Assembly (NCBI GenBank): GCA_027605045.1
Contig: JAQFWX010000002.1
Coordinates: forward strand, 992,001-1,056,000
Length of the DNA stretch: 64,000 bases
Direction: 5' to 3'
Source of the DNA: Phallus indusiatus
Lineage: Eukaryota > Basidiomycota > Agaricomycetes > Phallales > Phallaceae
The position numbers and the translations under genes were made by a program. The first letter of the stretch is position 1. The number at the start of each line of letters is the position of its first letter. Shown here in pieces: positions 52,351 through 64,000 of this stretch. The notes below the pieces were generated by a model. That model was not told the DNA's origin and did not search any database. It worked only from the letters and a program-made list of their open reading frames with translations.

Positions 52351-52690
52351 TAAAATTTAGATTCCGTCCTTCAAGTTCTCTATAGAACTTCTGGTTGATC
52401 ATTAGCAATAGCAGTATGGAGACGCATACGGGAATACACTGCTTTATATTATCGTCCAAAAATTAAATTCCGTAAAGAGTCCGCCTGTTTCGAGTTCATT
52501 GCTCTCAGTCTCGACGTCATACCCGGAGACAGGCGTTCAGTGCCGACTTGATGAATTAGACGCCGAGGCAAGTTCTCCGGGACTCTCCGGATCCGTCTCG
52601 GTATCCCGTTGTGTTTTTTTTTTCCTCTTCACTGTGTCGTGTTTGCCCAAGTCATCGTTCGTGCTTGGGGTCATTGATACCATAGATTCC
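52351..52690. other. intergenic stretch
   Basis: It holds the 3' region of the pseudouridine synthase gene and the promoter of the NAA25 gene. No other feature was seen. Confidence 0.6.
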
Positions 52691-55600
52691 ATGTCTGCAT
52701 CCCTTCAAGAAAGACAGATCCGGCCCATTTACGGTATGCTCATTTGACCTTTCGTCGTTGCTTCCTCCGATCTCGCTCATCGGAAACATCAGACGCCCTC
52801 GAGACAAGTTCATTCAAAGTCGCCTTGCAAACATGCAACAAAATCCTCAAGAAACAGCCAAATTTTGAGCTGGTCAAAGTGCGCAATTTTTGCTCTCTTT
52901 TGTTCTCATTCCTCTCTCATCGTCATAGGCCCTGAAAGCACTCACGCTTGCACGTTCAGGCAAAACTGAGGAATCAAACAGCCTATGCGATGAAATCCTC
53001 GCCCATAAACCCACTGACGATGCTATTCTCGGCACGTTGTCACATTCACTCAGAGCTCTCGGTAGACGTGAGAAGCACTTTTGATCTTTCTCGTGAAGAT
53101 AAATGCCCAGCGTAGCGCCTTAGATGACGATGTTACGGCCATGTATGAAGAAGCATTCAAAAAGCAACCCGGGAACGAAGAACTTGGTGCCCAAACCTTC
53201 ATGGCAAATGTCAAAATATCCAACTGGAAAGTAGCTCAGCAGGTTAGGATACAAACTGGTCTTCTTCCGTAGACACCTTTTCTTTGGTTAACAAGTCGTA
53301 TCACATAGGTTTCCACAAAAATGTACAAGATGTTCAAAACCGATCGGTATTTGTACTGGAGCATCATGTCAGCCGTCCTCCAGGTGAGTTGGTCGAATCC
53401 TTTACATCCACTCGCCCGACTTTTCACACAATGCATACATCTAGGCGAACGATCCCCTTACACCTGCGCCTACGCGATCAATGTTATTTGGTCTATCCCT
53501 TCGACTAATAGAAACGGCCAATACCGCTTCCTTTGCAACGCCAGACCGGTTTTACCTGCATCTCTCTATACTCTTTGAAATGGGCCGATTTGGTAGGGAT
53601 ACACTTATTCATTCAAACCAAGTCCTAACATAGGAACTCTCCTTAGCGGAGGCTAATCAGCTTCTCATGTCCCCCACGGGAAGACACCTATGTGATACTT
53701 CCTTAGTTATTGACGAAGTCCGTTCCCAAGTAGCCGTCAAAAGAGGCTTTTGGAAAGTTGAAGGCGAACTCGCCCGTCAGAAGTTAGACGGTCCTTCCGA
53801 ACCTCAGACTACCAACGAAGAAGAGGACTCTGAAAACCAGCAACAACCAACTGCTCCTCGAAAGTGCGCTCATATGTTCTTTTATCCTGTTCGTCGCACC
53901 CTAAAGCCCCTCTTTCTCTAACAGGGACCGCAATTGGCTAACCTTCCTAGCTTTCTTAGACGCGACGCTCAGAAAGCAATCTGAATTCTCATTGAAAGCT
54001 ACAATGCCCGAGATGAATAGGATTCGAGATCCGAAAGAGATCATTCGAGAAAAACAGTTAGAAGAGGAAGATAAAACAGAAAGAGAAAGAGAAAAACAGA
54101 GGGAGAAGGAACGACTACGTAGTAAAACAGGTGAAACGGGAGAGTCTGCAACCGACGAGCAAAAGGAGGAGGAAGTCGTTGAAACGACTGCAGAGGAGCG
54201 AGTACGGAGTGCCAAGGAATTTTTGGAGCGCCTGGCGGAACTGGATGGCAAAGACGAGAGAGGATCACTGTTAGCATTGATTGAATTAGAGCGAAGGGTG
54301 CGCGACGAAAGTGATTTGGTTTCAGGTAACTAAACTTCAGTCTATTGGTTGTTTGAAAAGTAGCCGATTATCATTTTCTGTAGAGGATGGTGCCTATATC
54401 CGACTTTTAAGTCGATATATCCGCACATTCAGTGACAAGCCCTCTTGTTATGAAGATCTCCGACCATACGTTGTCCCATTAACGGGCACAGAGCTAGAAC
54501 AGTGGCGTACCATCCTAGATGAAGTACCAACTGACGTGGTCAGTACGAAGAGGAAGGCTGCACCATCCTTTCTAACGCAATCTTTCAAAAGAGCACAGAA
54601 CAGAATCTTCGCCGGACTTGCAACATAAAAAAACTCCGAAGAGTTACGCTGGGAAAGGATGAAGTGACTATTGACAGCGAAAGTGAAGCGCTGCAGGAGT
54701 TAGTCAAACTATACTGGGAGGCTTTGCCGCTAGGTTCGTATTCTCTCCCACCTTCTATCATGAGATTTGTTTTAACATTCAACGCAGGAAAGTCTCTGCT
54801 CAAAACGGATCTACAATATGCCGACGATTTAGCCGTCTTAGCTGGCGAAGTACTGGTGTCCATGTGGACTCTTAGCGGTATGTATATCTATTGACTCTAC
54901 CTCCGCATTATATTAACCACATGCTCCACACCAGGCAATTCGACATATATCTACACAGCTGTCATCTTTCTTGAATATGCTCTAACACGAAGCAACCACA
55001 ATTACCAATTCCGACTTATGCTTATCCGGTTATATCGTCTTTTAGGTATTCATCCATCTGTTTTCGTCGGAAAAGTCGCGTCTAATGCACAAATGTTGAA
55101 TGTTGCAAGGTGCACCCTCATTAGCTTTAGACCACTATCACACTTTAAACCCGAAACAAACTCAAACCGACACACTTTCACACCTCATTCTGTCCCGGGC
55201 TGCTACTTTCTCACTCGCATCTATCGGAGATCTTACCATGTCTAATGAATGTTTGGAAGCTAGTCAGATTTACGCGGCTAACTCCACAGAGGTCTGTTTA
55301 TCACTCTTTTGAAGATTTCAAACGCTTTACTAATGGTGTTTCTCATGTAAAGACAGCAGAAATGATAGCAAGGGCATTCCAGCACGAAAAATACTCACAG
55401 GTATTACCATTGCGTTATTCTCGTTACATAGGCCCTTATCTTTCATTTTCCGAAAAAGGTCCAGGATTTCATCTTATTTGAAGACCGACTCGACAATTCT
55501 CTACAACGTGATTTGACCAAAGTAGAACATGTCAGAATGCGCCTTACACACGAACCTGCAACGGCTGAAGTTGTAGACATGGAGCTGCTGGAATTCCGGT

Positions 55601-56862
55601 TTATTTTTGATAGGAGTATGTCCCAACAATAAACCTTTCCGCGCGTCTGTTTTCTTATCATTGGATGACAGTCCATCACGATAACCGCGACTTTACAATT
55701 CTACCAGATCATCAGCCAAAGGACCAGTCTTTTGATCTTCAAAGCGTCTTAGGAAACGTTCATCCTGCAGTACGAATCTTCCAACCTACTTGTTCATGCC
55801 TTTGCTAAGCAACACTGCAGTTTGGCTGGTTAGAAGTTTGGCTAAAGATATATGTCCGAGCTTTAACTCAAGCAAGTGACTACGACGAAAATGCCAAAAC
55901 CAACAAGACAATCGACCCGCTTTACTTGAAACTTGTTCCACAGATGGAAGATCCTCGACCTCTGAAGGAACGCGTGTCGACGGCTTCTGAGGAAGAATTG
56001 GCCGAAGTTAGTTATCGTTCATCACTCAACTTGGTGACTCATTCTCATGCATATTGTAGTTAACTACCGATGAGCGCATGTTCTGGGAATACACTACGGC
56101 ACTTTCGGAATGGTTGGAACCGCACCATGAAGCTATTCGTCCTAAAGGAGGTCGGGAAACCTCAGCGTCAAGTGCGAACGTAGAAGTGCAGTGGCAGGAT
56201 CCGCCCCAAATATTGACGGGTTATTTTGAGGGTATGCTGCTCATTCTTTAGGAATGAGTGAAGAGTACCTTATCGTCTTTTTCACTCTGTAGATGCTGTG
56301 GAAAGGATGGAGCAGGCCTTGCATTCGGGTGAATGGAAGGCTTTACACGTCGCGCAGTTGGCTCAAGAGGTACTACACACCATACCTTTGGATAGAATTT
56401 TTACTCACCTTATGACGATTATAGGCCTTTGTTCTTTTCAGCATTCAGACTGCGCGCTTTAAAAGCGCCTCGAAACGAAAGAATGATCCAGTGCGTTTCT
56501 TGTTTCTGCTGAACGGCCTCTAACTAACGCCTTGTGTTTGAACCGTCAACTAGCTAATTCAAGCCCTCAGGTCACTCCGTCAGACCATGGCCGCAGCATT
56601 ATCAACTCTTTCTAGCCTTCTCCAGAAACACTGCGATGCGCAGAGTGGCGTGGAAAGGAGAAGAAGTCTAGCTAGCTGTGCAGAGAAAACTATACCCGGA
56701 GTACGTCGTTTATGTCCATTTTCAGTCAGTGTACTGATTTTCCTTCTCAAGATCGATTACGATTATGCGTACGATGTCTCCAAAAAACTCATCGATTCCC
56801 AGAAGAGGATTTTCGAAGGCGTAGCGAAAGGACTTGTCAAGTCATCCACACACAATGCGTGA
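52691..56862 (+). CDS. NAA25: N-terminal acetyltransferase B auxiliary subunit (NAA25/Mdm20)
   Basis: I traced 22 exons from 52691 (MSASLQERQIRPIYDAL) to 56862, all with GT-AG introns of about 45-65 bases, for a protein of roughly 1,000 aa. The N-terminal third is TPR-like (KALKALTLARSGKTEESNSLCDEIL, then ALGRHDDVTAMYEEAFKKQP, GNEELGAQTFMANVKISNW), the hallmark of Mdm20/NAA25. The intron at 53593-53646 must end at TTAG just before GAGGCTAATCAG, because the nearer AG breaks the frame. A charged coiled-coil insert (EREREKQREKERLR) sits before the middle helical region. NAA25 holds NAA20 on the ribosome to acetylate Met-Asp/Glu/Asn/Gln N-termini. It is convergent with the CTLH gene. Confidence 0.9.
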
Positions 56863-57213
56863 CATTAATTAGGCTATAACGTTCTTGGAAAATCTTAGAT
56901 CATAGATCTATCCACTCAAAATTCTCCGCATTATGTTATCACAAAATTGGCAGTCACTGCACAAAAACGTCAGCAGCCAAATCTAACCCCCTCTCTCATA
57001 TCATGGAACAAGCTCATATATCTTACTCTGGGATGTATAGTATATAACCCATCTATGCAACTCATTAATGTACAATACGATAGTCTCCTATTTAAAAGAT
57101 TTCGGTGGAATGGAATGACATGAAAACGTGGCAAGAACAATGAAGAACAAGAGGTATGGAGTCGGGATGTTAATGTGAATGCAAATGTTTTTGGGTTTGA
57201 GTTTGTTTAAGCT
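56863..57213. other. convergent 3' region
   Basis: The 3' regions of NAA25 and the CTLH gene meet here. No coding or RNA feature was seen. Confidence 0.6.
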
Positions 57214-58439
57214 TCATGTTTCTGTACCTAACAGCGTGTTTAATTGAAAAATCGGCACAATCTAAAGAAGGATGATAGGTGGATAAGTCGCAAAACAAGT
57301 GGTATTAAAGAGTAAAAATAAGATTTTACCTCGTCCTTCTCTTTGTCTTTATCAGCTTTTTGAAATTTGATATCTTGAACAGATGTCGTTGATTTCGACG
57401 ACGACAATAGTAATGAGAAGAGACTTTTGAGTGCTGCCGGACGTTGCTCTACCGCTGGTAAAGCACGATTCAGGTAGTGAAGCATAGCGAAAATTGACGT
57501 GGTTTGACGTGCACAGAGCTCAATGACTGAAGGTACCATTTTGTCCATTCGGCCTAAAAAGGCGAAGAATCAGAATAATAAGTCTCAAGGTAGACAGGCA
57601 GCAATATTCACATACAAAGTATGGCTTCGTTGATTTGGTCAGCTACAGCCTCTCTTCGTGTTTTATCCAGGTACTTTCGAAGTTCTCGACTTTTTTCTGG
57701 TACCGGATAAGCAAGTAATCCACCAACATCGTTCAATTCTCTGATGTATAAATTGCGGTCTTCACCAGCGTCGGGCAAAGAGTAGACGAGAGTCCACAAT
57801 TCATTCATGAGAGTGATTAAACGGCGTTTTCGGGTCATTTCTTCTTCATAATTGTTGTTTAGTGTTAGTTTTGGGTCGCCAATACCCAAGTCATGTGGCC
57901 AAGGCAAAGGCAAAGTCCTCGCTAGTTCTATGAAGTACTGGATCTTGAGGTTGAGACGGAGATGGAAAGGGTTGTAGAGACTATCAGTGCTTGCGGGTGA
58001 AAGTACATCAGGAAAGTGTTTGTTTAATGATTCAATACATTCCGGAATGTTGCCGGCTAGAATCCGAGCTTGAATTTCTGTTTGGTTTCACAAACGTGCA
58101 TTATGCATTGAACAAGGAGAATTTCTATGAATATATAAATTCACGAACCTTTCCGGACTCGAACGAAGCGTAACGAAGCAGAGTCCAAACCATATCCACT
58201 TCCTTCTTCAAGTAAAACTTCGTCTCCATTCCTGTCTACTTCGCGGGGTGTGCTATCCCGTGCAAATGCACGGGCCGTGTCAGCGTAACAGTGATTACAC
58301 AAGTAGTCTAGCACCAGTCGTCTCTTTTTTTGAGAAAACACTTTAATAAGACGAAACCCCGGATATGTTATAAACCCTAGCTTACTATTTGTTCTGGCCT
58401 GGCAGACTCGGAGGACTGCGAAGTTGTGGTTTTGGACAT
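57214..58439 (-). CDS. LisH-CTLH-CRA domain protein (RanBPM/Gid-type)
   Basis: Five exons (58439-58386, 58323-58149, 58077-57616, 57553-57330, 57261-57214) give 320 aa. A LisH helix pair appears near residues 19-50 (RRLVLDYLCNHCYADTARAF). The CTLH domain starts at about 75 (RKEIQARILAGNIPECIESL, ending FPDVL). The CRA helices follow (LNLKIQYFIELAR, LNDVGGLLAYP, then VIELCARQTTSIFAML) with a Ser/Lys-rich segment near the end. This is the architecture of GID/CTLH E3 ligase subunits and RanBPM relatives, without the SPRY domain of Gid1/RanBP9. The first intron must end at 58324 to keep the frame. Whether it is the Gid8 orthologue or a separate fungal member cannot be told by eye. Confidence 0.82.
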
Positions 58440-58858
58440 GACGAAAACATGAGGGTGCACTCAGTGGATGGGCCGGATGTGTATTGCGGCCAGTGGCGCC
58501 CACAAATTTGTAAGTTTATGACTTCAAAGCTCAGACCTCTGTCCACATCCAATAACTGGCACTGCTTATTGGAGTTGATTGATGTTCAAATATTCAGTAT
58601 TCAGTATTTATCGTTATCAAACAACCTTTACGATACAAAGTTTACAAGGCGTTGATCTGGTTTTTAGGGGTTGAGGAATAGTAGCACAGGGTGACCCACT
58701 CGACTCCTTGTCAAATGACCTACTCATTCGCATCGCACTCAAAGATGAGCACTGTCAAACGATATCAAGTTTAATCTAAATTAGATCAATGAATTGAATG
58801 AATTATTATTATTATTCAGACCGTAGAATTACATTACAAAATAAAAACTACAACTCCG
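58440..58858. other. intergenic stretch with short (ATT)n run
   Basis: It holds the promoter of the CTLH gene and the 3' region of RPB9. A short ATT microsatellite is at about 58800-58816. Confidence 0.55.
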
Positions 58859-59552
58859 CTATCCAACATGCTCCACAAGATTCGGATCGAAAAAGGTATG
58901 ATTGCATTTACAACAAACGTAGAACAGTATCATCCGTGTCTCTTTTCGCTTCGACTGGTCTTGATAGATTACGCAGCTAAAAAAGAGTATGAAGGTTAGA
59001 ACATAACGGTTTATTTCAATCGGAGACACGTACTCTTCGTGACCACAACTCGGACATGTCATAGTTGAATGTTGCTTCAACCATCAAAGGTAAGTGATAT
59101 GTCAAAAAAATGTAAGCTCTGAGCAAACTGTACCAGAGTAGGATCATGTTCTAAATCTCGTGATACACCAGGTTGTTCTCTGATGGACAATGTCAGTATT
59201 TGGCCTCCATTTATCAGACAAAAAGGATAAAAGCGCACTTTGTCACGGTTACAAGATCGTTCCTGTACACGCACATATTTTCTGCTATCTCATCATATTG
59301 ACATATTCGACACGCGTAAACAAGAATCCGTCTAGCGGGATCGGCCTAAAACTTTTGAGTGGCATAGCAAATACAACAACGAATCGCGGCTCACGCGAGG
59401 GTATAGGAGATTATTACATTCGTGGCAAAAATGAAGCGATGCCTATAGAACATTGTCAATACGAACAATTATTTGTGAAGGAATTATTAGGGCACTATAC
59501 CATCTACAACTGGGAGAGAACAAAGACTTTCAGAGTTGCCACCTTGTGACAT
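58859..59552 (-). CDS. RPB9: RNA polymerase II subunit RPB9
   Basis: Six short exons (59552-59508, 59442-59395, 59345-59239, 59179-59134, 59074-59034, 58976-58859) give 134 aa, near the 122 aa of yeast Rpb9. Zinc ribbon 1 uses Cys21, Cys24, Cys43 and Cys46 (FCHECNNLLYP, YACRICQY), followed by the family block AENMCVYRNDL. Then comes SRDLEHDPTL, and the TFIIS-like second ribbon uses Cys89, Cys92, Cys117 and Cys120 (CPSCGHED, YVCCKC) with QDQSKRKETRMILF between them. RPB9 affects start-site choice, proofreading and elongation. The first exon is the least certain: its donor was chosen only because it restores the frame. The downstream SDR stop lies 105 bases upstream of the RPB9 start. Confidence 0.9.
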
Positions 59553-59657
59553 ATCCTGTTACTTTTCTATGATCTCCGACTTTCAAAATGAGATGCCGAG
59601 CGTCTCTTATTTCCTTCAACTATGTACACTTTCTATCATTACAATGCTAATATTTAT

Positions 59658-60900
59658 TCAGTATATCAGATACCCCCCTAAAATCATTAAACAATATTTG
59701 AGTACGAATCGTAAAAATGTAAGTGAGAGCGTACCATCCACGAAGACTTCAGAGCCCGTCGTATAACTCGAATATTGATGGGATAACAACAATAATACCT
59801 GCGCAGTTTGTTCCGATGGCTCGCAATACTTATAATGAAAATTAAACGTTTTTTCAGGAGCCGATATTTGAAAACATGTATAACTCACACGACCCAAGGG
59901 AACACTCGAGGCTTGGAATTCTCTCACAGCCTTGGGATGTACGCCACTTTGCTCAGTGGACACATAGCCGGGAGATAATATGTTTACGCGAATGTTGTAG
60001 CTAATAAGAGGGTTTGTAAGAGGTAAACCGGTGAAGAAATAACTCACGGAGCCCATTCTGCGGCCAATGCTTTGCCTAGCGATGAGACGGCAGCTTTAGA
60101 AGAGTTATAAAAGACCTAAGAAAGTGTGTCTATGGGGACTACTCGTTGATATTCAAAAACAAGAAGACTTACATGTGTTAGAGGTTTACATATACCCTCG
60201 GCCATGTTGTAAATTTGAGAGGACATGGATGACACGATTACAATGGACCCTTCTTTGGAACCCGTCGCGATCCAATGTTTAGCAGCCGTTTGTGCAGTAT
60301 TAAATACTCCAAGAACATTAGTGTTGTCTTTATACATAGAATTAGGATCCGGAAAACACGATCTAGACTAGCATGGCAACATACACATATAGTCAAACTC
60401 TTCTCGCCCATCGATCTCAAGAGCGGGTTTTACAATTGCAACGCCAGCATTCTATATCGAGAAGAAACCCCGGTTCAGGAAGTTGTAGCACAGCGAGATT
60501 AATAACAACGTACAGCTACGACACCGTAAATGGTTCCGAAATCTTTTATAATTTGCGAGAAAGCATCTCGGACACCTTGTAGATCGCTAACATCAGCTTG
60601 ATAAGCTTTAGCAGATACACCGAATTCTTTTGAGATTTTTTCCGCTGCCTCAGGAGCACTTTGAGAACTACGATATATTATAGCGACGTTTCCTCCGGCA
60701 GCAGCTATGGCTCGAGATATGGCCAAACCGATTCCACGGTTACCCCCAGTCTGAAGAGATGTGTCAGATCTATTGTAGCTCGTGCCGGAATACAGTTCAT
60801 GATCAGACGAACTACGACAAAATTCTGTGATAGTCAGTCTTAGAGTGTGAAAAGGAGCATAACTCTGTACCTTATCCTTATAGTCTATGATGAACGGCAT
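59658..60900 (-). CDS. NADP-dependent mannitol dehydrogenase-like SDR
   Basis: Nine exons (60900-60871, 60824-60813, 60750-60514, 60451-60385, 60327-60173, 60115-60048, 60000-59889, 59828-59735, 59677-59658) give 264 aa. The protein starts [10 protein letters not shown], like agaricomycete mannitol dehydrogenases, then [12 protein letters not shown] for NADP binding. [13 protein letters not shown] and NVLGVFNTA follow. The catalytic VSSMSS serine region and Tyr170/Lys174 (YNSSK) come next, then [14 protein letters not shown], and the protein ends VDGGYLIY. Exon 2 is only 12 bases, yet it restores the exact family spacing between DK and TGG. The seventh intron (59888-59829) is 60 bases with no stop, so its retention would add 20 residues. 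Such enzymes reduce fructose to mannitol; sorbose reductase is the main alternative. Confidence 0.88.
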
Positions 60901-61582
60901 TTTCTTGTCAAAGCAGGGAGAATTGTGAGTAGCAAAGATGATTCGCCCGATACAAAAAGGAGGTCACACGCCGGGCATACGCTCCATGAACACGTTACAA
61001 CGGGCCGCGCACGGGAATGGGCAGAAGCTCAATCTTAACCAGAACTGTCTTTACGAACACTAAGCCTTCTACTGACGTTTTGAGCCCAATTCATACTTTC
61101 GTAAAGGTCCAACCCCACCCGCAAGTGACAAGTCCGACAACCCTTCAGATAAATATTCGAATTGACTGACGGCTGAGCTTAACAAAAAAACAACAAGAAT
61201 GTTTATTCATTTGCGATGTCTTAATTAAGGGTACGAAACAAAACAAAAGCGAAGGGGAACGAAGAGATCATGATGGAGATGACTGACTGTCGGGACACCA
61301 GGTGACCGTACCGATCCCTCTATGAACGGAAAGTCGGCCAAAGAGTGTCCCCAGAACGTTCAATCTGAGAGATACACGAAGCTGAAGAACAAAGCTAAAG
61401 AAGAGCATATCTGTTCAACATGTGGTAAATCGTGCTCTGGCATCTGTTGAAGAAAAAGAAAAAAATTAAGCGCCTGATAGGGCATCAACTATATAGTCCG
61501 GTTTTCCAGCATAATGGCGAACTCAGTTTTGTCCTCGTTTGTGTTGAAGTTTTGATTATATTTCTTTGAACAACCAACAGTA
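60901..61582. other. intergenic stretch
   Basis: It holds the promoter of the SDR and the 3' region of MED16. No other gene was seen. Confidence 0.55.
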
Positions 61583-63510
61583 TCAATTTGCTCCCAAGGA
61601 TGCATTACTTGAGGCCTTGACCCAAATACCACCACATACACATCTAGTCCAACTATGCTCCCAAAGTGCCCATGGACTATACAAAGGCTTCCCTTTCGGC
61701 AAAGGAACATTCCCGACCTCGGTTTTTCCTCTACACACGGCACACATTCGGGTGCTGTCCGAAGTAGCCAGAGCTGCTCTAGATATCATATCCCGCTCCT
61801 GAGGTGAAACAGGTGCTGGTTTGCTAACAGCAATAACAACGTCTTTCGCTTCGATAAACACGCGAGATCTTGAAACTATGTCGGGACGTAATAATTGTCG
61901 ACAGATTTTTGCGACTAATGGGTATAGTTCCGGAAGTGGATGCATCATGCACAGTGATTTTTGAAAGAGTGTTTCTATAGAGAACAAAATGAGAAGTCAA
62001 AGAACGATTATATTTCTCTCACCGTCCAAAATTTTGAAATCGTCCATTTGAGATATTTTTCGAAGTTCAGACTCGATTTCTTTCAAATTAAGGCCTGAGT
62101 CGATTTGAGCGTCTAGCAAAACTTCCTTTGCCAGAACTGATCTTAATTTCGAAGCAGTAAGGGTGTCCAAATATGCTCGAAATGCGTTGACGTGCGATAA
62201 GGCGTCAATAAAATTCCGTAGAGCATATGGGTGGGCTAAGTGCATTATTGAGGATGGTATAGAATAAACGGCTATGTGAAAGAGAGAAAAAATCAGTGAA
62301 AATTGTGGGCAGATATTTATCAAAGAAAGGTTTACTGGGATCATCGTCAATTACTGTGCCATCATCTCTCTCATCGAAAAAAACTGGTGCCGATTTCGAT
62401 AAGTCCTCAAATACAGTCAAATATCCGTCCAACAATATCAGGTCGCGGAATAAGCGCAATAGACAATCCATGAACCAAAGAATAAGTGCGATTAAATTCC
62501 ATGCAGGCTCTATGTTAAAGTTCACTGAAAGGATTCAATGGCAGCAACGAAATATTTACCTGGATCATAGCCCACCTCCTCTTTGCAAGAATCAAAAGCG
62601 TTGTTGATCGCTCTTATAGAGCAAATGTCTAAGGCAGCGTCTGAGCGTCCCTTCAACCTTTTTGAACCAGGTATACGTGCGCGTGTTCTATTAGTTGCAA
62701 AAAAAATGTTCCGTCAAAATGTAGGAATATAAACAGATTAAATATATTTTTACCGAAACAAAGGAATGATAACCTTGAGAATATCGTATTCCACATCTTC
62801 TCTCGCCAAGTTTTGATTTATGAGGATACGGAAACAATTAAAAAGGATTCGATATACATCCGTATTTTTGACGTTTGGTCCAGAAAGAAGATGTAAAATA
62901 TCGGCGTCGGTTCGAATAGAAAGTATAGCTGCGGCTAATATTTCTTGAATTGGATGAGTGCCAATGACTATGTTGATAATTTGTTAATCGGATGCGAGAG
63001 TCAGAGATAAAACAGGATTACCTAGAGGAATATTTGTAATTGTACTAGTAATTGGATGAACACTGACTTTTGGGGAGTAATCCCAAGATGAATTGGCGGT
63101 GCATAACAACGTTTCATTTGGAGACAAAGAGGCAGATGTTGGTACTAAAAATTCGTTGAGAAAAAATGCGAAGAATATTGATCGAAAATTTACTAAAGAA
63201 TCCCGTTTCGCTTTGTACACAGACTATATTCGAAGGTTCCCATCGAGGATCATTTTCAAAAGTTGGTCTACGGTGAGCGAGAGATTAGAATCAATGAAGG
63301 GGAATTAGAGAATATATATACATACATTCTCAAGGCACATACTTTCCCAATGGCAATCTGTTGACTAACACGTTCTCCGTTGTCACTTGATTTAATATTA
63401 TGAAGGTCCAGTAATCCTGCGAATACAACACCAGCCTTGTCTCGTTTGGATGGCGTCAAGAATGCAACCGCTTGATCTGCTAGTGTTTTACTTGTGACAA
63501 ATGTATGTGC
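61583..63510 (-). CDS. MED16: Mediator complex subunit 16 (MED16/Sin4), 5' end unresolved
   Basis: MED16 is a tail-module subunit linking activators to RNA polymerase II. The clear part reads from 63510 to the stop at 61583. It begins with a WD40-like segment (VAFLTPSKRDKAGVVFAG, GERVSQQIAIG, then NIVLPTSASLSPNETLLCTA). The Mediator-16 block NFNIEPAWNLIALILWFMD follows, then LAHPYALRNFIDALSHVNAF and the conserved HPLPELYPLVAKICRQL. The C-terminus is a zinc-binding type end, with MCAVCRGKTEV and, after Trp-rich WALWEHSW, RCVCGGIWVK. Introns are short GT-AG; one donor near 63310 was placed by frame alone. Upstream of 63510 several small exons are likely but I could not fix them, so the N-terminal WD repeats may be partly outside the window. 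Confidence 0.85.
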
Positions 63511-64000
63511 CTGGAAATTAGGGAATCCGTTTTTATTTCAAATAACAGAAAAAAAGGTTTTTGACAAACCCAAGTATTTCTTTTTAAACGAGAGTGCGGT
63601 TGTTCTTTTCGCTTTAATAGATAACTGAGAAGATGGGATTTGGGAGAAGAGTCTTGATATCATTATTAATATATGAGAAAAAAAAACTAGTGGTGTTTAC
63701 TCACGGTCTTTGAAATCAACATAGGATAGGGTTACATACATTTCGGACTCACATTCCCGCTTTGTTGAATTGCCTTGGTGAGCAGAACATACAGGTACAA
63801 TCGATATATTAGTCAAGTAGGAGAATGAGTCAACACGGGGGATTATGGGGAGAAGTGGGGTTGTCTCAACGCCTTTCGAGAAGGATCATGGATCAGTAAA
63901 ATTATTGCAAGGCTGTTAGAGAATGCATACATAACAGAAAACGACTAGCCGATAATCGAACTTCACATAGTTGAATCGCGTTCTCCAGTCCAAAGGAGTC
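63511..64000. other. probable 5' exons of MED16, unresolved
   Basis: Minus-strand splice signals occur here, for example an acceptor ending at 63511 and donors of the GTGAGT type near 63700-63760. No continuous frame could be chosen with confidence. Confidence 0.35.

Noticed and set aside
53593..53646. Apparent frameshift in NAA25 before EANQLL
   Set aside because: Using the acceptor TTAG at 53646 instead of the nearer TAG at 53633 restores the frame and a natural sequence.

Overview
This is a nuclear window from a filamentous fungus, most likely an agaricomycete basidiomycete. Most genes are cut by many short GT-AG introns of about 45-70 bases. Coding exons are sometimes tiny (12, 17 and 30 bases). 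The gene set includes a mannitol-dehydrogenase-type short-chain reductase, a CTLH/LisH protein, an RNAi-type RNA-dependent RNA polymerase and serine-rich secreted proteins. All calls come from reading the sequence and from family knowledge. No database search was run.

Left part (1-13.4 kb): a small zinc-finger-like ORF, a tRNA-Val(AAC) on the minus strand, an NAD-dependent epimerase, a small predicted tail-anchored protein, a tautomerase_3 protein, a secreted protein built from three copies of one four-cysteine module with matching intron positions, and a complete five-exon RNA-dependent RNA polymerase (1195 aa).

Middle part (13.4-39 kb): two long gene-poor tracts. Between them is a Ser/acidic-rich protein of unknown function (25429-26424). 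Inside the second tract is a beta-pore-forming-toxin-like gene (29919-30881), and 3.4 kb away lies a truncated, diverged copy of its 3' half (33190-33737).

Right part (39-64 kb): a compact housekeeping region. In order: proteasome assembly chaperone 3 (+), a class B bHLH transcription factor (-), methylcrotonoyl-CoA carboxylase beta subunit (-, 14 exons, one apparent one-base deletion and one GC-AG intron), RNase H1 (+), tRNA pseudouridine-55 synthase of the Pus4/TruB type (+), NatB auxiliary subunit NAA25/Mdm20 (+, 22 exons), a LisH-CTLH-CRA protein (-), RNA polymerase II subunit RPB9 (-), an NADP-mannitol-dehydrogenase-like SDR (-), and Mediator subunit MED16 (-, 5' end unresolved).

The neighbours do not form operons. 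Functional links are loose: RPB9 and MED16 both belong to the Pol II machinery, and MCC-beta and the SDR are metabolic. The most unusual features are the three-module secreted protein, the MCC-beta frameshift and GC-AG intron, the 12-base micro-exon in the SDR with a readable 60-base intron, and the toxin-like gene with its decayed duplicate.
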